From: JAIBJP01 sp036506175
GTDB lineage: Bacteria > Actinomycetota > Thermoleophilia > Gaiellales > Gaiellaceae
DNA: 34,455 bases
NCBI GenBank assembly: GCA_036506175.1
Contig: DASXSE010000046.1
Location: 1 to 34,455 of the forward strand
Direction of reading: 5' to 3'
The translations under genes were made by a program, and so were the position numbers. The notes under the pieces were generated by a model, which made no database searches, was not told the origin of the DNA, and worked only from the letters and a program-made list of their open reading frames with translations. Positions 7,179-14,948 of the stretch are shown here, one piece after another; the stretch's first letter is position 1; every line of letters begins with the position of its first letter.

Positions 7179-8507
7179 CTATTGCTCGTGCGGCTTTGCC
7201 ATCGCTCGGTAGTCGAGCGCCTTGGCGAGAATCTCCTCGTCCACGCCGGCCTCGCGAGCCACCTCGCGCAACGGTCGTCCCGACGCCGCCGCTTCCTTCA
7301 CGATCTCGCTCGCCTTGTCGTAACCGACGTATGGATTGAGGGCTGTCGCAGCCGAGAGGGTGAGCTCCGCGAAGCGCTCGCAAGTCTCCCTGTTGGCCTC
7401 GATACCGTCCACGCACTTGTCCGCGAGAAGTCGCGAGGCGGCCGCGAGGAGCCGGATCGACTCGAGCACGTTGCGGGCGATCATCGGGATGAAGACGTTG
7501 AGCTCGAAGTGGCCCTGGAGGCCGCCGACCGTGACGGCCGCGTCGTTGCCGATCACCTGCGCCGCCACCTGCGTCACGACCTCGGGGATGACCGGATTGA
7601 CCTTCCCGGGCATGATCGAGCTTCCTTTTTGCAGTTCCGGGAGCCGGATCTCGGCCAGTCCCGCGCGTGGGCCCGAGCCCATAAAGCGTAGGTCGTTTGC
7701 GATCTTCGTCAACGAAACGGCCACCACCTTGAGGGCGCCCGACTCTTCGACGAGTGCGTCGCGGGCGGCCTGCGCCTCGAAGGGGTCAGCCGGCGGCAGG
7801 ATTGTGAGGTCGGTGTCCTCGGCGAGGCGAGCCCGGACTCGCTCGGCGAACTCGGGATGGGTGTTGAGGCCGGTGCCCACCGCGGTGCCGCCGAGTGGGA
7901 TCTGCCCGAGGCGCTCGAGCGTGCTCTCGACGCGCGCCTGCCCTTGCCGGACCTGCGCGGCGTAGCCGCCGAACTCCTGCCCGAGCGTGACCGGCACCGC
8001 GTCCATGAGGTGGGTGCGGCCGGACTTGACCACGTCGTCGAACTCGCGCGCTTTCGTCTCGAGCGCGCTGCCCAGGCGGTCGAGGGCGGGCAGGAGATCG
8101 GTGACGATCTCGTCCAGCGCCGCCAAGTGGACGGCGGACGGAAAGACGTCGTTCGACGACTGGCCCATGTTCACGTCGTCGTTGGGATGGACGTCATCTC
8201 CGGCGAGCGCAGCGATGACCTCGTTCGCGTTCATGTTGGAGGACGTCCCCGACCCGGTCTGGAAGACGTCGATCGGAAACTGGTCGTCGAACTCACCGGC
8301 CGCAACGCGGTCGGCGGCTGCGGCGATGCGTTCCGCCTGCTCGTTGTCGAGGAGGCCGAGCTCGGCGTTCACGCGCGCGGCGGCAGCCTTGATGCGACCG
8401 AGCCACCGGGCGACCGCGGCCGGGATCGGCTGGCCGGAGACAGGAAAGTTCTCCACCGCTTTGCGCGTCTCGCCGCCCCAGAGCTCCTTGGGCGCCGCTT
8501 CCTTCAC
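7179..8507 (-). CDS. fumC: Class II fumarate hydratase
   Basis: Fumarase interconverts fumarate and malate in the TCA cycle. The 442-residue length and layout are those of class II: QTGSGTSSNMNANEV, the HPNDDVNMGQSSND substrate-binding segment, the SGRTHLMDAVPVTLGQE histidine region, and the superfamily signature GSSIMPGKVNPV near residue 300. GTSSNMNxNEV and MGQSSND favour fumarase over aspartase or argininosuccinate lyase. GTG 8507 is preceded by a TAGACT box 6 bases away, so it may have its own leaderless promoter although it follows a zinc-ribbon gene on the same strand. Confidence 0.95.
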   Translation of the reverse strand: MKEAAPKELWGGETRKAVENFPVSGQPIPAAVARWLGRIKAAAARVNAELGLLDNEQAERIAAAADRVAAGEFDDQFPIDVFQTGSGTSSNMNANEVIAALAGDDVHPNDDVNMGQSSNDVFPSAVHLAALDEIVTDLLPALDRLGSALETKAREFDDVVKSGRTHLMDAVPVTLGQEFGGYAAQVRQGQARVESTLERLGQIPLGGTAVGTGLNTHPEFAERVRARLAEDTDLTILPPADPFEAQAARDALVEESGALKVVAVSLTKIANDLRFMGSGPRAGLAEIRLPELQKGSSIMPGKVNPVIPEVVTQVAAQVIGNDAAVTVGGLQGHFELNVFIPMIARNVLESIRLLAAASRLLADKCVDGIEANRETCERFAELTLSAATALNPYVGYDKASEIVKEAAASGRPLREVAREAGVDEEILAKALDYRAMAKPHEQ

Positions 8508-8513
8508 GGTTTG

Positions 8514-8519
8514 AGTCTA
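8514..8519 (-). promoter_or_regulatory. Candidate leaderless -10 box for fumC
   Basis: TAGACT on the minus strand lies 6 bases from the GTG at 8507. Its first three bases are also the stop codon of the upstream zinc-ribbon gene. Confidence 0.35.
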
Positions 8520-8723
8520 GACGGGGCGAAGTCGACGGGCTCTGAGCTCAGGTGCCCGCTCGCGCAGCGTGCGGCGCACCGGGTCCGAGAGATCCGCCGC
8601 GAGCGCCCAGCCGACGTAGCCACACCGAGGGCACTCGCCCGGATTGAGTCGCTCGCTCCGCTCGCGCTCGAGCGTGCGGAAGTGTCCACAGCGAAGGCAC
8701 TCGACGGCATGTTTCTCGCTCAC
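8517..8723 (-). CDS. Small CxxC zinc-ribbon protein
   Basis: This encodes 68 residues from GTG 8723 (an in-frame TTG at 8729 adds two). Two CxxC pairs, CLRC and CPRC, are separated by about 20 residues including a Glu/Arg-rich helix, a single zinc-ribbon layout. The C-terminal third is strongly basic (RRTLRERAPELRARRLRPV), which suggests nucleic-acid contact, but nothing more specific can be said. It lies between ferredoxin reductase and fumarase on the same strand. Confidence 0.6.
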   Translation of the reverse strand: MSEKHAVECLRCGHFRTLERERSERLNPGECPRCGYVGWALAADLSDPVRRTLRERAPELRARRLRPV

Positions 8724-8732
8724 AGGCAAATA

Positions 8733-8767
8733 GTCGGAGGCGCGTCGGGCGGAAACGTCCCTCCGAC
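8733..8767 (-). terminator. Stem-loop downstream of the ferredoxin reductase gene
   Basis: GTCGGAGG (8733-8740) pairs perfectly with CCTCCGAC (8760-8767) around a 19-base loop. It lies just past the reductase stop in its direction of transcription and is followed by TATTTG rather than a T-run, so it is at best a weak intrinsic terminator or a processing or attenuation site. Confidence 0.3.
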
Positions 8768-8780
8768 GGGTGAGGACGCC

Positions 8781-9788
8781 TCAATCGGTCGAGTACTTAG
8801 GCTGGACCTTCTCGCCTCGGATCTTCGCAATCGCGTTGTTTGCGGCAATGGCGGCCTCGCCGAAGCCGACCGAGATCAGAGTGATCTTCCCGTCGTAGCC
8901 CGCCACGTCACCGGCCGCATACACGCCCGGCAAAGACGTCTCCATCGTCTTCGGCTCGACCAGGATCTGGCGCTTTCCGTGCAGCTCGAGGCCCCAATCG
9001 GCGATCGAGCCCAGGTGCGAGTGGAAGCCGAGCAGGAGGATGAGCGCGTCGCAATCGACGTCGACGACCTCGCCGGTCTGGGTGTTCTCGACGGCGACCG
9101 ACTGGATCGACCCGTCGCCTCGAATCTCGCGGATCTCCGAGGGGACACAGATCCGCACCTTGCCCTCCTCCTCGAGCCGGCGCGCCTCCTTGACCGACGT
9201 CTCGAGCGCCCGGAAGCGCTCACGACGGTGGACAAGGGTGATCGGCAACTCGGCCGTGTCCTGCAGGCCGAGAGTCCAGTCGAGCGCGGAGTCGCCGCCC
9301 CCGACGATGACGCACGACTTGCCGGCGAAGACCTCCTTCCGGCGTACGAAGTAGTGCAGGCCGCGGCCTTCCCAGTCGTCGATCCCCTCCAGTTCGAGCT
9401 TGCGCGGCTCGAAGGCGCCGTGACCCGCGGTGACGATCAGGGCGCGGGAGAGGAAGCGCTGGCCGGACTTCGTCGTCAAGGCGAGAAGCTCCTCGCCGTT
9501 CTGGCCGATCCGGGACAGGTCGGCGACCTCCTCGTTGAGGTGGACGTCTGCGCCGAACTGCAGCCCTTGCTCCACGCAGAGGTCGACGAGCTTCTGCCCG
9601 AGGATCTTCGGATGGCCCGCGACGTCGTAGACGTGCTTCTCCGGATAGACCGCCGCCACCTGGCCGCCGATCTGGCCCAGACTCTCGACGATTCGCACGG
9701 AGGCATCGCGGTGCCCTGAGTAATACGCGGCCGCCAGGCCCACAGGGCCCGCGCCGATGATCGTGATGTCGCAGACGGTCTCGCTCAC
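8781..9788 (-). CDS. Ferredoxin/flavodoxin-NADP reductase, TrxR-like type
   Basis: This 335-residue FAD protein has the thioredoxin-reductase fold: FAD loop IIGAGPVGLAAAYYSG near residue 10, IGGQVAAVYPEKHVYDVAG, NADPH loop VIVGGGDSALDW near 160, and the C-terminal FAD segment AGDVAGYDGKITLISVGFGEA. The CxxC redox pair of thioredoxin reductase is absent, as expected for FNR type 2, which passes electrons between NADPH and ferredoxin or flavodoxin. GTG 9788 follows the Fe-S carrier gene by 33 bases; an operon is likely, although a TACGAT box lies 10 bases upstream. Confidence 0.92.
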   Translation of the reverse strand: MSETVCDITIIGAGPVGLAAAYYSGHRDASVRIVESLGQIGGQVAAVYPEKHVYDVAGHPKILGQKLVDLCVEQGLQFGADVHLNEEVADLSRIGQNGEELLALTTKSGQRFLSRALIVTAGHGAFEPRKLELEGIDDWEGRGLHYFVRRKEVFAGKSCVIVGGGDSALDWTLGLQDTAELPITLVHRRERFRALETSVKEARRLEEEGKVRICVPSEIREIRGDGSIQSVAVENTQTGEVVDVDCDALILLLGFHSHLGSIADWGLELHGKRQILVEPKTMETSLPGVYAAGDVAGYDGKITLISVGFGEAAIAANNAIAKIRGEKVQPKYSTD

Positions 9789-9798
9789 GCCCGCTCGG

Positions 9799-9804
9799 AT
9801 CGTA
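9799..9804 (-). promoter_or_regulatory. Candidate -10 box for ferredoxin reductase
   Basis: TACGAT on the minus strand lies 10 bases from the GTG at 9788, in the 33-base gap after the Fe-S carrier gene. It would give a short or absent leader. Confidence 0.3.
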
Positions 9805-9821
9805 CCCGCGCCGGTGGGGCG

Positions 9822-10211
9822 CTAATGACAGGCGCAGCCACCGCCGGCGTGGGTGTCCACACCAGCGGCCTCGGCAACGCCTTCCTTCGCCTGGAAGGAG
9901 GAGCCGCACCCGCACGCCGCCTGCACGTTCGGGTTGTTGATGGCGAAGCCCGCGCCCATGAGCGCGTCGACGAAGTCGATCTCGGAGCCGGCGAGATAGG
10001 GCGCGCTGAACGGGTCGATGACGACGCGGACACCGTTCGACTCGATCTCGTTGTCACCGTCCTGCGGGCCGCGGTCGAAGCCGAGCGCGTATTGGAACCC
10101 GGAGCATCCGCCGCCCTGGATCGCGATGCGCAGAACGGAGACGTCGCCCTGGGGCTCCTGCGACATCAGCTCCTGGATCTTGCGGGCCGCATTCTCGGTG
10201 ACGGTGACCAT
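9822..10211 (-). CDS. A-type iron-sulfur cluster carrier (HesB/IscA/ErpA family)
   Basis: This 129-residue A-type carrier holds a [4Fe-4S] or [2Fe-2S] cluster and delivers it to target enzymes. The three ligands are Cys36 in GGGCSG and Cys100 and Cys102 in ACGCGSSF; VVIDPFSAPYL is also typical. About 25 residues follow the usual end and finish GGGCACH, giving two further cysteines and a histidine not needed for the fold. It heads the leftward operon opposite nuoA, next to a large set of Fe-S proteins (Nuo, LipA) that would be plausible clients. Assignment to IscA versus ErpA is open. Confidence 0.92.
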   Translation of the reverse strand: MVTVTENAARKIQELMSQEPQGDVSVLRIAIQGGGCSGFQYALGFDRGPQDGDNEIESNGVRVVIDPFSAPYLAGSEIDFVDALMGAGFAINNPNVQAACGCGSSFQAKEGVAEAAGVDTHAGGGCACH

Positions 10212-10219
10212 CGAATCTC

Positions 10220-10225
10220 AGTGTA
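10220..10225 (-). promoter_or_regulatory. Candidate leaderless -10 box for the Fe-S carrier gene
   Basis: TACACT on the minus strand lies 8 bases from the ATG at 10211, with no Shine-Dalgarno sequence between. Confidence 0.4.
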
Positions 10226-10236
10226 CCAACGGCTTC

Positions 10237-10254
10237 CGCCGGGAAAACCCGGCG
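10237..10254. promoter_or_regulatory. Perfect 7-bp hairpin in the carrier/nuoA divergent region
   Basis: CGCCGGG, an AAAA loop and CCCGGCG form a compact stem-loop in the 135-base gap between the two divergent operons. It lies just upstream of the carrier's candidate -10 box, where it could be an operator or cruciform; a terminator role is unlikely because no gene runs into it. Confidence 0.35.
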
Positions 10255-10334
10255 CACCTTGTAACACCTGTAGCACTCGAATTTCCAGGCTCCACGCCGG
10301 AGTTCGTGACACAGCTCGAAACGCCCTGCCCGGA

Positions 10335-10340
10335 TAGTAT
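10335..10340 (+). promoter_or_regulatory. Candidate leaderless -10 box for the nuo operon
   Basis: TAGTAT lies 6 bases before the GTG start of nuoA at 10347. No convincing -35 box was found at 16-19 bases upstream. Confidence 0.4.
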
Positions 10341-10346
10341 GGCGGC

Positions 10347-10724
10347 GTGCCGCTGGGCGTCTTGGACGACTGGTTTCCGTTCCTCGTCTACGGCGTCCTC
10401 GCACTCGTCATTCCGGCCTCGATGATCCTCATGTCGTTCGTGTTTGCGACGCGACCGAGCCAGCGCGCGCGCCAGAGGACGGTGCCGTTCGAGTCGGGCG
10501 TGTCGACCGGCCCGCTGCCGCAACAGCGCTTCACGATCAGTTTCTACCTCACGGCGATGCTCTTCATCGTCTTCGACATCGAGATCGTGTTTCTCTATCC
10601 GGTCGCCGTGATCCTCGAGCAGATCGGCTGGTTCGCCGTAGCCGAGTTCGGCTTCTTCATCGCCATCCTCGTCGTCGCCTACGTGTACGTCTGGAAGAAG
10701 GGAGCGCTCGAGTGGCGGAGGTAG
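10347..10724 (+). CDS. nuoA: NADH-quinone oxidoreductase subunit A
   Basis: NuoA is a small membrane subunit of respiratory complex I at the junction of the membrane and peripheral arms. The 125 residues hold three hydrophobic helices (about 9-33, 65-88 and 93-117), with the loop signature VPFESGVSTGPL between the first two and the conserved FLTAMLFIVFDIEIVFLYP-like helix. GTG 10347 is the first start after the TAGTAT box. It is the first gene of a 14-gene operon in the standard order and overlaps nuoB by 13 bases. Confidence 0.95.
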   Translation: MPLGVLDDWFPFLVYGVLALVIPASMILMSFVFATRPSQRARQRTVPFESGVSTGPLPQQRFTISFYLTAMLFIVFDIEIVFLYPVAVILEQIGWFAVAEFGFFIAILVVAYVYVWKKGALEWRR

Positions 10725-11299
10725 AGCGGAAGAAACGACTAGCCGACTACGGCCTCCACTCGGAGCGGACGCTCATGCGCCGCAAGGGCCCCGGCGTCTT
10801 CGAGCGCGAGCTCGGCGACCTCGAGGAGAGCCTCATGCTGACGACCGTCGGGAAGGCGGTCGCGTGGGCGCAAGGCCATTCGATCTGGCCGGACACCTTC
10901 GGGCTCGCCTGCTGCGCGATGGAGATGATCGCAATCGTCTCGCCGCGCTACGACGTCGCGCGCTTCGGCGCCGAGGTCTTTCGCTCCTCGCCGCGCCAGG
11001 CCGACCTGATGATCGTTTCCGGCCGGGTCTCGCACAAGATGGCCGCTCCGCTGCGGCAGATCTACGACCAGATGCTCGAGCCGAAATGGGTCATCGCCAT
11101 GGGCGCCTGCGCGAGCTCCGGCGGGATGTTCGGCAACTACGCGATCCTCCAGGGGGTCGACAAGATCGTCGCTGTCGACGTGCACGTACCGGGTTGCCCG
11201 CCGCGGCCCGAGGCGCTGCTCGAGGGCATCGTGCGCCTCCAGGAGAAGATCATCGCGGGCGTCCCGCCCGCCTACGAGATCCGCGAGGTTGCCTCTTGA
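10712..11299 (+). CDS. nuoB: NADH-quinone oxidoreductase subunit B
   Basis: NuoB carries the terminal [4Fe-4S] cluster N2, which reduces quinone. The 195 residues contain the four ligands: adjacent Cys67-Cys68 (GLACCAMEM), Cys133 (GACASSGG) and Cys162 (VPGCPPRPE). GTG 10712 lies inside nuoA. The gap to nuoC contains a strong palindrome (11303-11331), the longest non-coding interruption inside this otherwise overlapping operon if nuoC starts at 11349. Confidence 0.97.
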   Translation: MAEVERKKRLADYGLHSERTLMRRKGPGVFERELGDLEESLMLTTVGKAVAWAQGHSIWPDTFGLACCAMEMIAIVSPRYDVARFGAEVFRSSPRQADLMIVSGRVSHKMAAPLRQIYDQMLEPKWVIAMGACASSGGMFGNYAILQGVDKIVAVDVHVPGCPPRPEALLEGIVRLQEKIIAGVPPAYEIREVAS

Positions 11300-11302
11300 T
11301 TG

Positions 11303-11331
11303 CCGCGAAAAATGCTGCGCATTTTCCGCGG
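11303..11331 (-). repeat. Long palindrome between nuoB and nuoC
   Basis: The arms CCGCGAAAAATGC (11303-11315) and GCATTTTCCGCGG (11319-11331) pair at 12 of 13 positions around a 3-base loop. The single A-C mismatch on the plus strand becomes a G-T wobble on the minus strand. It lies within the nuo operon between nuoB and nuoC, with no T-run after it, so a dispersed palindromic repeat or an mRNA processing or stability hairpin is more likely than a terminator. Confidence 0.6.
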
Positions 11332-11348
11332 GGAAGGCGGCGAGCTTA

Positions 11349-11903
11349 GTGGCGTGGGAAAACGTCCCCGGCTTCGTGGGCGAGAAGCTCGAGTACGGCG
11401 AGACAACTGTCGTTGTTGAAGCCTCCCGCCTCGTTGAGGCCGCCGCGCATCTGCGGGACAACGCCGGCTTCAACTTCCTCAGCGACATCGCCGCGGCCGA
11501 CTACCTAGGCTGGGACGAGCACACCGTCGCGGGCTACTGGGGAAGCGCGAGCGGACGCGACATCAACCTCCCGGGCTCCTGGGGGCTCGCCAGGACGCCG
11601 TCTCCGAAACCCAAGCGGTTCTCGGTCTCTTACCACCTCGTCAAGGTGGTGTCGGGGGCGCGCGAGACACCGCGGCTGCGTCTACAGGTGTGGTGCGCCG
11701 ACGGCGAAACCATTCCCAGCCTCGTCCCGGTCTGGCCGACCGCCGACTGGCACGAGCGGGAGGCCTGGGACATGATGGGGATCCGGATCGAGGGTCATCC
11801 CAATCTGAAGCGGATCCTGATGGAGGACGATTGGGAGGGGCACCCGCTCCGCAAGGACTATCCGCTCGGCGGTGAGCCGGTGCGCTTCTCGAGCGCGGAG
11901 TAA
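11349..11903 (+). CDS. nuoC: NADH-quinone oxidoreductase subunit C
   Basis: NuoC is a peripheral-arm subunit contacting NuoB and NuoD. From GTG 11349 it has 184 residues. The C-terminal half has the 30-kDa subunit signature: VWPTADWHEREAWDMMGIRIEGHPNLKRIL and DDWEGHPLRKDYPLG. A TTG at 11289, overlapping nuoB, would add 20 residues translated from the palindrome and rich in Cys and Ala (CREKCCAFSAGK); this looks unlike the family, and GTG 11349 has GGGAAGG in range upstream, so I prefer 11349. C and D are separate genes here, not fused. Confidence 0.93.
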   Translation: MAWENVPGFVGEKLEYGETTVVVEASRLVEAAAHLRDNAGFNFLSDIAAADYLGWDEHTVAGYWGSASGRDINLPGSWGLARTPSPKPKRFSVSYHLVKVVSGARETPRLRLQVWCADGETIPSLVPVWPTADWHEREAWDMMGIRIEGHPNLKRILMEDDWEGHPLRKDYPLGGEPVRFSSAE

Positions 11904-11906
11904 GCG

Positions 11907-13166
11907 GTGGCAGTCGTCGAGCGGGCGAAGATCTACGAGGGCACGCGGATTCCTTCGCCGATCCCGACGATTCTCCAGGTCGACCCGGCGGTGCGGGAGA
12001 CGGAGGACGTCCTCCAGGTCAACTTCGGCCCCAACCATCCCTCCACGCACGGCGTTCTGCGGCTGATCGTCGACCTGAACGGGGAAACGGTCGTCGGGCT
12101 CGAGGCCGTGGTCGGCTACCTGCACACCGGGTTCGAGAAGAACATGGAGCAAAAGACGTGGTGGAAGGGGATCACGTACCCGGCGCGGATCGACTACCTC
12201 TCCTTCCAGTACAACGAGCTCGTCTTCGTCCTCGCGATCGAGAAGCTGCTCGAGGTCGAGCCGCCGGCGAAGGCGACCTGGATGCGCATGCTGCTCTGCG
12301 AGCTCAACCGCATCCACTCCCACCTCATCTGGCTCGGCACCGCCGCCCTCGAGATCGGCGCGATCTCGATGCTCTGGTACACGTTCCGCGAGCGCGACGC
12401 CGTCCTCGACCTGTTCGAGCTCGTGACCGGCGCGCGCATGCACACGCGCTACTTCCAGACAGGTGGGCTCGCCGAGGACATCCCACCCGGGTTCTTCACG
12501 GAATGCCGCCGGTTCGTCGACTACTTCCCGCGCCGGATCGACGAGTACGAAGCCATCCTCGACCGCCAGCAGATCTGGCTCGAGCGGACGCGCGGACTCG
12601 GCCTTCTTTCCGCCGAGGACGCGATTGCGCTCGGACAGTCCGGTCCAGTCCTGCGTGCGTCGGGTGTCGACTGGGATCTCCGGAGGTCGGAGCCCTACCT
12701 CGCCTACGACGAGGTCGACTTCAACGTCCCGGTCTACTACGAAGGGGACGTCTACGACCGCTACAAGGTGCATATGGACGAGATGCGCGAGTCGACGCGC
12801 ATCGTCCAGCAATGCCTCGACGGCATGCCGGAGGGGCCCTGGATCGTGGACGACCGCAAGATCGTCCTGCCGCCGCGGCACGAGCTGCACACTTCGATGG
12901 AGAGCCTGATCCACCACTTCAAGCTGGTGACGGAGGGCTATCGCGTTCCGGAGGGGGAGGTCTACGTCGGGGTCGAGTCGGCGCGCGGCGAGCTCGGGTG
13001 CTACGTCGTCTCGGACGGCGGGCCGAAGCCCTGGCGGGTGAAGTTCCGGGCGCCGTCATTCGTCGCCCTAGAGGCGACGGCGACCTGCATGACCGATGCA
13101 CTCGTCGCGGACCTCATCGCCATCGTCGGCTCGCTGGACACGGTCATGGGGGAGGTCGACCGCTGA
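11907..13166 (+). CDS. nuoD: NADH-quinone oxidoreductase subunit D
   Basis: NuoD is the 49-kDa subunit, descended from the NiFe-hydrogenase large subunit, that helps form the quinone site. The 419 residues contain NFGPNHPSTHGVLRLIVDLNGE near the N-terminus with the quinone-site histidines, GYLHTGFEKNMEQKTW, the RMLLCELNRIHSHLIWLG helix and the C-terminal ESARGELGCYVVSDG and FRAPSF segments. GTG 11907 lies 3 bases past nuoC; the stop overlaps the ATG of nuoE (TGATG). Confidence 0.97.
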   Translation: MAVVERAKIYEGTRIPSPIPTILQVDPAVRETEDVLQVNFGPNHPSTHGVLRLIVDLNGETVVGLEAVVGYLHTGFEKNMEQKTWWKGITYPARIDYLSFQYNELVFVLAIEKLLEVEPPAKATWMRMLLCELNRIHSHLIWLGTAALEIGAISMLWYTFRERDAVLDLFELVTGARMHTRYFQTGGLAEDIPPGFFTECRRFVDYFPRRIDEYEAILDRQQIWLERTRGLGLLSAEDAIALGQSGPVLRASGVDWDLRRSEPYLAYDEVDFNVPVYYEGDVYDRYKVHMDEMRESTRIVQQCLDGMPEGPWIVDDRKIVLPPRHELHTSMESLIHHFKLVTEGYRVPEGEVYVGVESARGELGCYVVSDGGPKPWRVKFRAPSFVALEATATCMTDALVADLIAIVGSLDTVMGEVDR

Positions 13167-13636
13167 TGGCCGACGCTCGCTACGACCGCATCCGGAAGAT
13201 CGCAGCAAAGTACCCCGAGCGCCGCTCCGCGATGATGCCCGCCCTCCGGCTCGCTCAGGACGCGCATGGGGGGTGGCTGCCTGCCGAGGCGCTCCGTGAG
13301 GTCGCGGATGCGCTCGACCTGGCGCCCGCCGAGGTCGAAGCTGTGGCCACCTTCTACGACATGTTCAACCTCGAGCCGGTGGGGCGACACCTCGTCGAGG
13401 TCTGCACGAACCTCTCCTGCGCGCTCGCGGGTGCCAAACAAGTCGTGGACGCGCTCGAGATCGAGCTCGGGATCCCCCCCGGAGAGACGTCCAACGACGG
13501 CGAGGTCACGTTTCGGCTCATCGAATGCGCGGGCGGCTGCGGCTATGCCCCTGTCGTGGTGGTCGACCACCTCTACCGGGAGCCGACGAGGCCCGAGGAC
13601 GTGCCAGGACTCGTGGAGGAGCTGCGTGGCCGCTGA
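13166..13636 (+). CDS. nuoE: NADH-quinone oxidoreductase subunit E
   Basis: NuoE is the 24-kDa thioredoxin-like subunit holding the [2Fe-2S] cluster N1a in the NADH-oxidising module. The 156 residues contain all four ligands: Cys80 and Cys85 (CTNLSC), Cys121 and Cys125 (CAGGC). The N-terminal helical domain (YPERRSAMMPALRLAQDAHGG) is normal. The same frame is open far upstream, but that is a shadow inside nuoD; ATG 13166 overlaps the nuoD stop by one base. It overlaps nuoF by 11 bases. Confidence 0.96.
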   Translation: MADARYDRIRKIAAKYPERRSAMMPALRLAQDAHGGWLPAEALREVADALDLAPAEVEAVATFYDMFNLEPVGRHLVEVCTNLSCALAGAKQVVDALEIELGIPPGETSNDGEVTFRLIECAGGCGYAPVVVVDHLYREPTRPEDVPGLVEELRGR

Positions 13637-14948
13637 GCTGACCGTCCTCACCGGCGCCTACGACCACGACCTGACGCGGCTCGCCGAGTACCGGGCCGTC
13701 GGCGGCTACCGCCAGCTCACACGCGCACGCAAGATGAAACCACCGGCGGTGATCGAGGAAATCTCGAAGGCGTCGCTCCGCGGCCGGGGCGGGGCCGGCT
13801 TCCCGATGGGACGGAAGCTCGGCCTCGTTCCTCCGGCGGACAAGCGCCAAGGCCCGGCCTACGTGGTCGTGAACGCGGACGAGTCCGAGCCGGGCGCGTT
13901 CAAGGACCGCGAGATCATCAGGCGCGTACCGCACCGGCTCTTGGAGGGCTGCCTCATCGCCGCCCACGCGATTCAAGCGGAGGCGGTCTTCATCTACATC
14001 CGCGGCGAGTACCTCGCAGAGGCGCTCGTGCTCGAAGCCGCCATCGACGAGGCGCGGCTGGCCGGCCTTTTCGGCCAGGTCAAGGTCCTCCTCCACCGCG
14101 GCGCGGGGGCGTATATCTGCGGAGAGGAATCAGCCCTGCTCGAGTCACTCGAAGGCAATCGCGGCCAACCGCGCCCGCGGCCGCCCTTCCCGCCTGTCGC
14201 CGGCCTGTACATGCAACCGACGCTCATCAACAACGTGCAGACGGTCGCGAGCGTCCCGGCGATCATCGAGCTCGGGGCGGAGCGCTACGCCCAGCTGGGG
14301 GTCGCCTCGGCTCCGGGGACTGTCGTCTACTCGCTCTCGGGCAACGTCAACAGGCCGGGAAACTACGAGCTCCCGCTGGGCGTGACGCTCCGCGAGCTCG
14401 TCTTCGAGCACGGACAGGGGATCGCGGACGGCCGGGCCTTGAAGGCGATCATCCCCGGGGGCTCGTCGGTGCCCGTGTTCACCCCCGACCAGCTGGACGT
14501 GCAGCTCGACTTCGACTCCGTGCAGGCCGCGGGGTCGTACCTCGGCTCGGCGGCCGTGATCGTCGTCGACGAGCGCGCCTGCATGGTGCAGCTCGCCCTG
14601 CGGGCCGAGAAGTTCTACGTGCACGAGTCGTGCGGCAAGTGCACACCGTGCCGTGAGGGAACGCGCTGGCTCGTGCGACTCCTCGAGAAGATCGAGGCGG
14701 GAGACGGAACGCAGGCAGACCTCGACCTGGTCGCCGAGGTCTGCGACCGGATCGAGGGAAAATCGCTCTGCGCGCTCGGCGATTTCGCGGTGTGGTGCGT
14801 CGGCAGCTATCTGGAGAAGTTCCGCGACGAGTTCCAGCGACACGTGGACGAGGGACGTTGCCCCTACGGCGGCGAGTCCTCTACGGAGGGAGTGCCGGCC
14901 CCCAGCGATCAGCACACGCACACCGCTATGGCGCAGGTGCCGGCTTGA
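13626..14948 (+). CDS. nuoF: NADH-quinone oxidoreductase subunit F
   Basis: NuoF is the NADH-binding 51-kDa subunit with FMN and cluster N3. From GTG 13626 it has 440 residues. The FMN/NADH loop is GRGGAGFPMG, followed by VVVNADESEPGAFKDRE and YICGEESALLESLEGNRG. Cluster N3 ligands are Cys336, Cys339, Cys342 (CGKCTPC) and Cys382 (SLCALGD). The open frame extends upstream through nuoE as a shadow. The stop TGA overlaps a TTG that starts nuoG (TTGA). Confidence 0.96.
   Translation: MAAELTVLTGAYDHDLTRLAEYRAVGGYRQLTRARKMKPPAVIEEISKASLRGRGGAGFPMGRKLGLVPPADKRQGPAYVVVNADESEPGAFKDREIIRRVPHRLLEGCLIAAHAIQAEAVFIYIRGEYLAEALVLEAAIDEARLAGLFGQVKVLLHRGAGAYICGEESALLESLEGNRGQPRPRPPFPPVAGLYMQPTLINNVQTVASVPAIIELGAERYAQLGVASAPGTVVYSLSGNVNRPGNYELPLGVTLRELVFEHGQGIADGRALKAIIPGGSSVPVFTPDQLDVQLDFDSVQAAGSYLGSAAVIVVDERACMVQLALRAEKFYVHESCGKCTPCREGTRWLVRLLEKIEAGDGTQADLDLVAEVCDRIEGKSLCALGDFAVWCVGSYLEKFRDEFQRHVDEGRCPYGGESSTEGVPAPSDQHTHTAMAQVPA

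Noticed and set aside
7857..9719. A 620-residue plus-strand frame opposite fumC and the ferredoxin reductase
   Set aside because: It is antisense to two well-supported enzymes across their whole length and has the composition of a GC-rich shadow.
12158..13165. Long N-terminal extension of nuoE into nuoD
   Set aside because: The family N-terminus starts at ATG 13166; the upstream part is a shadow of NuoD. The same reasoning removed extensions of nuoF, nuoG, nuoI and the flavoprotein at 24237.
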